Program-made: the position numbers and the translations under genes
Notes under the pieces: generated by a model
Told to the model about the DNA's origin: nothing
Databases searched by the model: none
Seen by the model: the letters and a program-made list of their open reading frames with translations, nothing else
From: Bradyrhizobium sp. Arg816
GTDB lineage: Bacteria; Pseudomonadota; Alphaproteobacteria; Rhizobiales; Xanthobacteraceae
Reading direction: 5' to 3'
DNA: 64,000 nt
Assembly: GCF_029989365.1 (NCBI RefSeq)
Contig: NZ_JAPRAQ010000005.1
Location: forward strand, 405,739 to 469,738
Shown here: positions 62,813 to 64,000 of the stretch, piece by piece
Layout: each line of letters begins with the position of its first letter
Numbering within the stretch: the first letter of the stretch is position 1

Positions 62813-63316
62813 ATGTTTCGAACACGGAAGAGCAAATCTCGCGCACGTGACGCGCAACTTGCAGAGCAAGGACGCGAGCGCAATAAGAGTTCCCGCATGG
62901 ACATCCAGGCGTCTATCGCTGAGTTGAGAAGCGTGCCGCGGGACAAGCTCGCGGATGCGGTGTTCCTGCTCTCGATGGCGGCAAAGCAGCAAAGCAATCA
63001 GATACGACGATCGATCAATGAACGCGCGGGGGCCGAGTTCGAGTTTGAGCCGCCACTGAACGGAGACCTGGCTGACTATCTCGCGGCGGAGGCAGTCTCG
63101 GTTTTGCGCCATCATAAGGCTGATGTGCCGACGCTCATGGATATCTTGGCTCAGCGATCGCCTGACGTCGACTTCACCGTCCATCTAAGAGATGCCGCTG
63201 CAATGCTTGCCTCGACGATCCAGGAACAACGGCTCGAAGGCATTCTGGAAGGTCTCAGACTTGTCGGCCTCCTGAACGAGTCCTCAAAGGATCGTCATGC
63301 CGCTTTTGGCTCATAG
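62813..63316 (+). CDS. Hypothetical helical protein
   Basis: A 167-residue protein I cannot assign. The N-terminus is very basic (MFRTRKSKSRARDAQLAEQGRER), followed by acidic helical sequence with regular heptad-like Leu (IQASIAELRSVPRDKLADAVFLLSMAAKQQ, MLASTIQEQRLEGILEGLRLVGLL). The start at 62813 is placed 7 bp from GGAGAG; the ATG at 62807 is too close. A DNA- or RNA-binding role is conceivable from the basic tail. It lies upstream of the rRNA operon. Confidence 0.6.
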   Translation: MFRTRKSKSRARDAQLAEQGRERNKSSRMDIQASIAELRSVPRDKLADAVFLLSMAAKQQSNQIRRSINERAGAEFEFEPPLNGDLADYLAAEAVSVLRHHKADVPTLMDILAQRSPDVDFTVHLRDAAAMLASTIQEQRLEGILEGLRLVGLLNESSKDRHAAFGS

Positions 63317-63835
63317 ACGCGAAGCGATTTAACAGAACCTTTGGCCGTAGCAGATTGCGCGAGCGTGGCCCGGGGGGGCAAATTTCGGCAATTGGGGGCC
63401 GGTCCGGCTGGACTTGCGCTCGTGCGGCCAGATGTCGAAGCGTGGGGGAAGTCTGCGGCTTTCAGGAAGAAGCTCAGCGCTCGGTGCAGACAAACGGCGC
63501 CAGCGCCTCTTCGATGAGAGAGAAGGGGGCGACTACAGTTCTGACTATCTGAGTGCCCGGGTGGAAAGCCGATGAACGTCTGGGCTTAACTAGGACGAGC
63601 AGGCTTGCTGCTCTGCTACGCGGACACGAGAAGATTGGCGAAGTGGAAACTTTTCATTTTCTGCTTGAAGTCAGGTGAGTGAGCGTCTATGCGTTTTCGA
63701 GCGTTGCCCGTCTGTCGGGCGCTCTCTTTGGCCTAGATGCCAAGGGAAGCATGCACGCTCTTGATGCTCCTCACCTTGTTGAGTGACACAACAGTCGACG
63801 TAAGTCGATTGGAGTTCATTCATCGTCGGTAAGGG
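63317..63835. other. Upstream region of the rRNA operon
   Basis: About 520 bp without a gene. It should contain the rrn promoter(s). A hairpin, GCCCG-TCTGT-CGGGC, lies at 63707-63721. TTGAAG at 63665 followed 17 bp later by TATGCG is one possible promoter, but the match is too weak to call. Confidence 0.4.
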
Positions 63836-64000
63836 TGTCGGAACCCTTCCTCTCGGGAAGGTTGAGACCTCTTCGGTCTCGGGCTGTTTGACAAGTGAAG
63901 ATGAAGAAAGAGAAACGTGGACGGCGGAGTCCTTGCGCCTCTCGGACACTGAAGAGCTTCGGCTTTTGAGTTCTGAGAGGGGACGAAAGACTTCGGCGGT
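63836..64000 (+). ncRNA. 5' leader of an rRNA operon (precursor 16S)
   Basis: The sequence GAAGATGAAGAAAGAGAAACG at 63897-63917 and the following GTGGACGGCGGAGTCCTTGCG match the conserved pre-16S leader of Bradyrhizobium rRNA operons as I remember it. CTGTTTGACAA is placed as in antitermination/boxA regions. Two small hairpins precede it: CCTTCC-TCTC-GGGAAGG (63845-63862) and GAGACC-TCTTC-GGTCTC (63864-63880). The mature 16S start (AACTTGAGAGTTTGATC) is not reached by base 64000. Confidence 0.75.

Noticed and set aside
1..64000. CRISPR arrays, complete insertion sequences, phage structural genes
   Set aside because: None was found; no regularly spaced repeats, no transposase with DDE motif and no capsid/tail genes could be identified by eye.

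Overview
The window looks like chromosomal DNA of an alphaproteobacterium of the Rhizobiales, most likely Bradyrhizobium or a close relative. This is an inference from the high G+C, FixJ-type regulators, the TPR/adenylate-cyclase-like regulators, short interspersed repeats carrying GATGTCCGCT/AGCGGAC, and a sequence at the right edge that reads as the leader of a Bradyrhizobium-type rRNA operon. The 16S gene itself would begin just beyond base 64000.

Layout. 0.3-5.5 kb (+): a type II NADH dehydrogenase, a HlyD-type adaptor and two ABC-2 permeases in overlapping frames, then a small hypothetical gene; no ATPase gene is present. 5.5-13.2 kb (-): an acyl-CoA catabolic operon (YWTD propeller protein, lambda-crystallin-type hydroxyacyl-CoA dehydrogenase, glutaryl-CoA-dehydrogenase-like enzyme, enoyl-CoA hydratase, alpha/beta hydrolase, CaiB-type CoA transferase) that ends in a 5-aminolevulinate synthase gene. 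13.4-29.2 kb is almost entirely regulatory: a PAS histidine kinase, two paralogous AraC regulators, a short AraC protein, a MalT-like LuxR regulator, an 1868-residue protein joining a kinase-like domain, an AAA ATPase, GAF, PAS and histidine kinase, two response regulators and another AraC protein. 29.3-32.8 kb has small exported proteins, a disulfide-reductase-like flavoprotein without its redox cysteines, and a pair of overlapping small genes.

33.1-41 kb is a scar region: a 45-nt 3' half of a tRNA-Lys gene, a tyrosine recombinase whose upstream frame runs into a 5'-truncated ATPase/TPR gene, a 92-bp direct repeat around a small gene, a serine hydrolase, and remnants of a TPR protein, an amidase and an MFS transporter. 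41-48.8 kb has amtB behind a possible sigma-54 promoter, a two-gene cassette of unknown function, an exported catalase-family protein, a CBS-domain protein and a winged-helix/TPR regulator. 48.8-50.6 kb is another scar: a second 45-nt tRNA 3' half, abutting a broken epoxide hydrolase gene, and a YbaK-like fragment.

50.6-56.5 kb has a large UPF0182 membrane protein, a cold-shock protein, an exported peptide ending in a Cys/Gly repeat tail, and several broken small genes. 56.5-59.2 kb is a LemA/M48-peptidase pair. 60-62.2 kb holds an aspartokinase and a family 2 glycosyltransferase that look horizontally acquired. The window closes with a hypothetical gene and the rRNA operon leader.

No CRISPR array, complete insertion sequence, intact tRNA or rRNA gene was seen. 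Family assignments come from motif recognition by eye; no database search was run.
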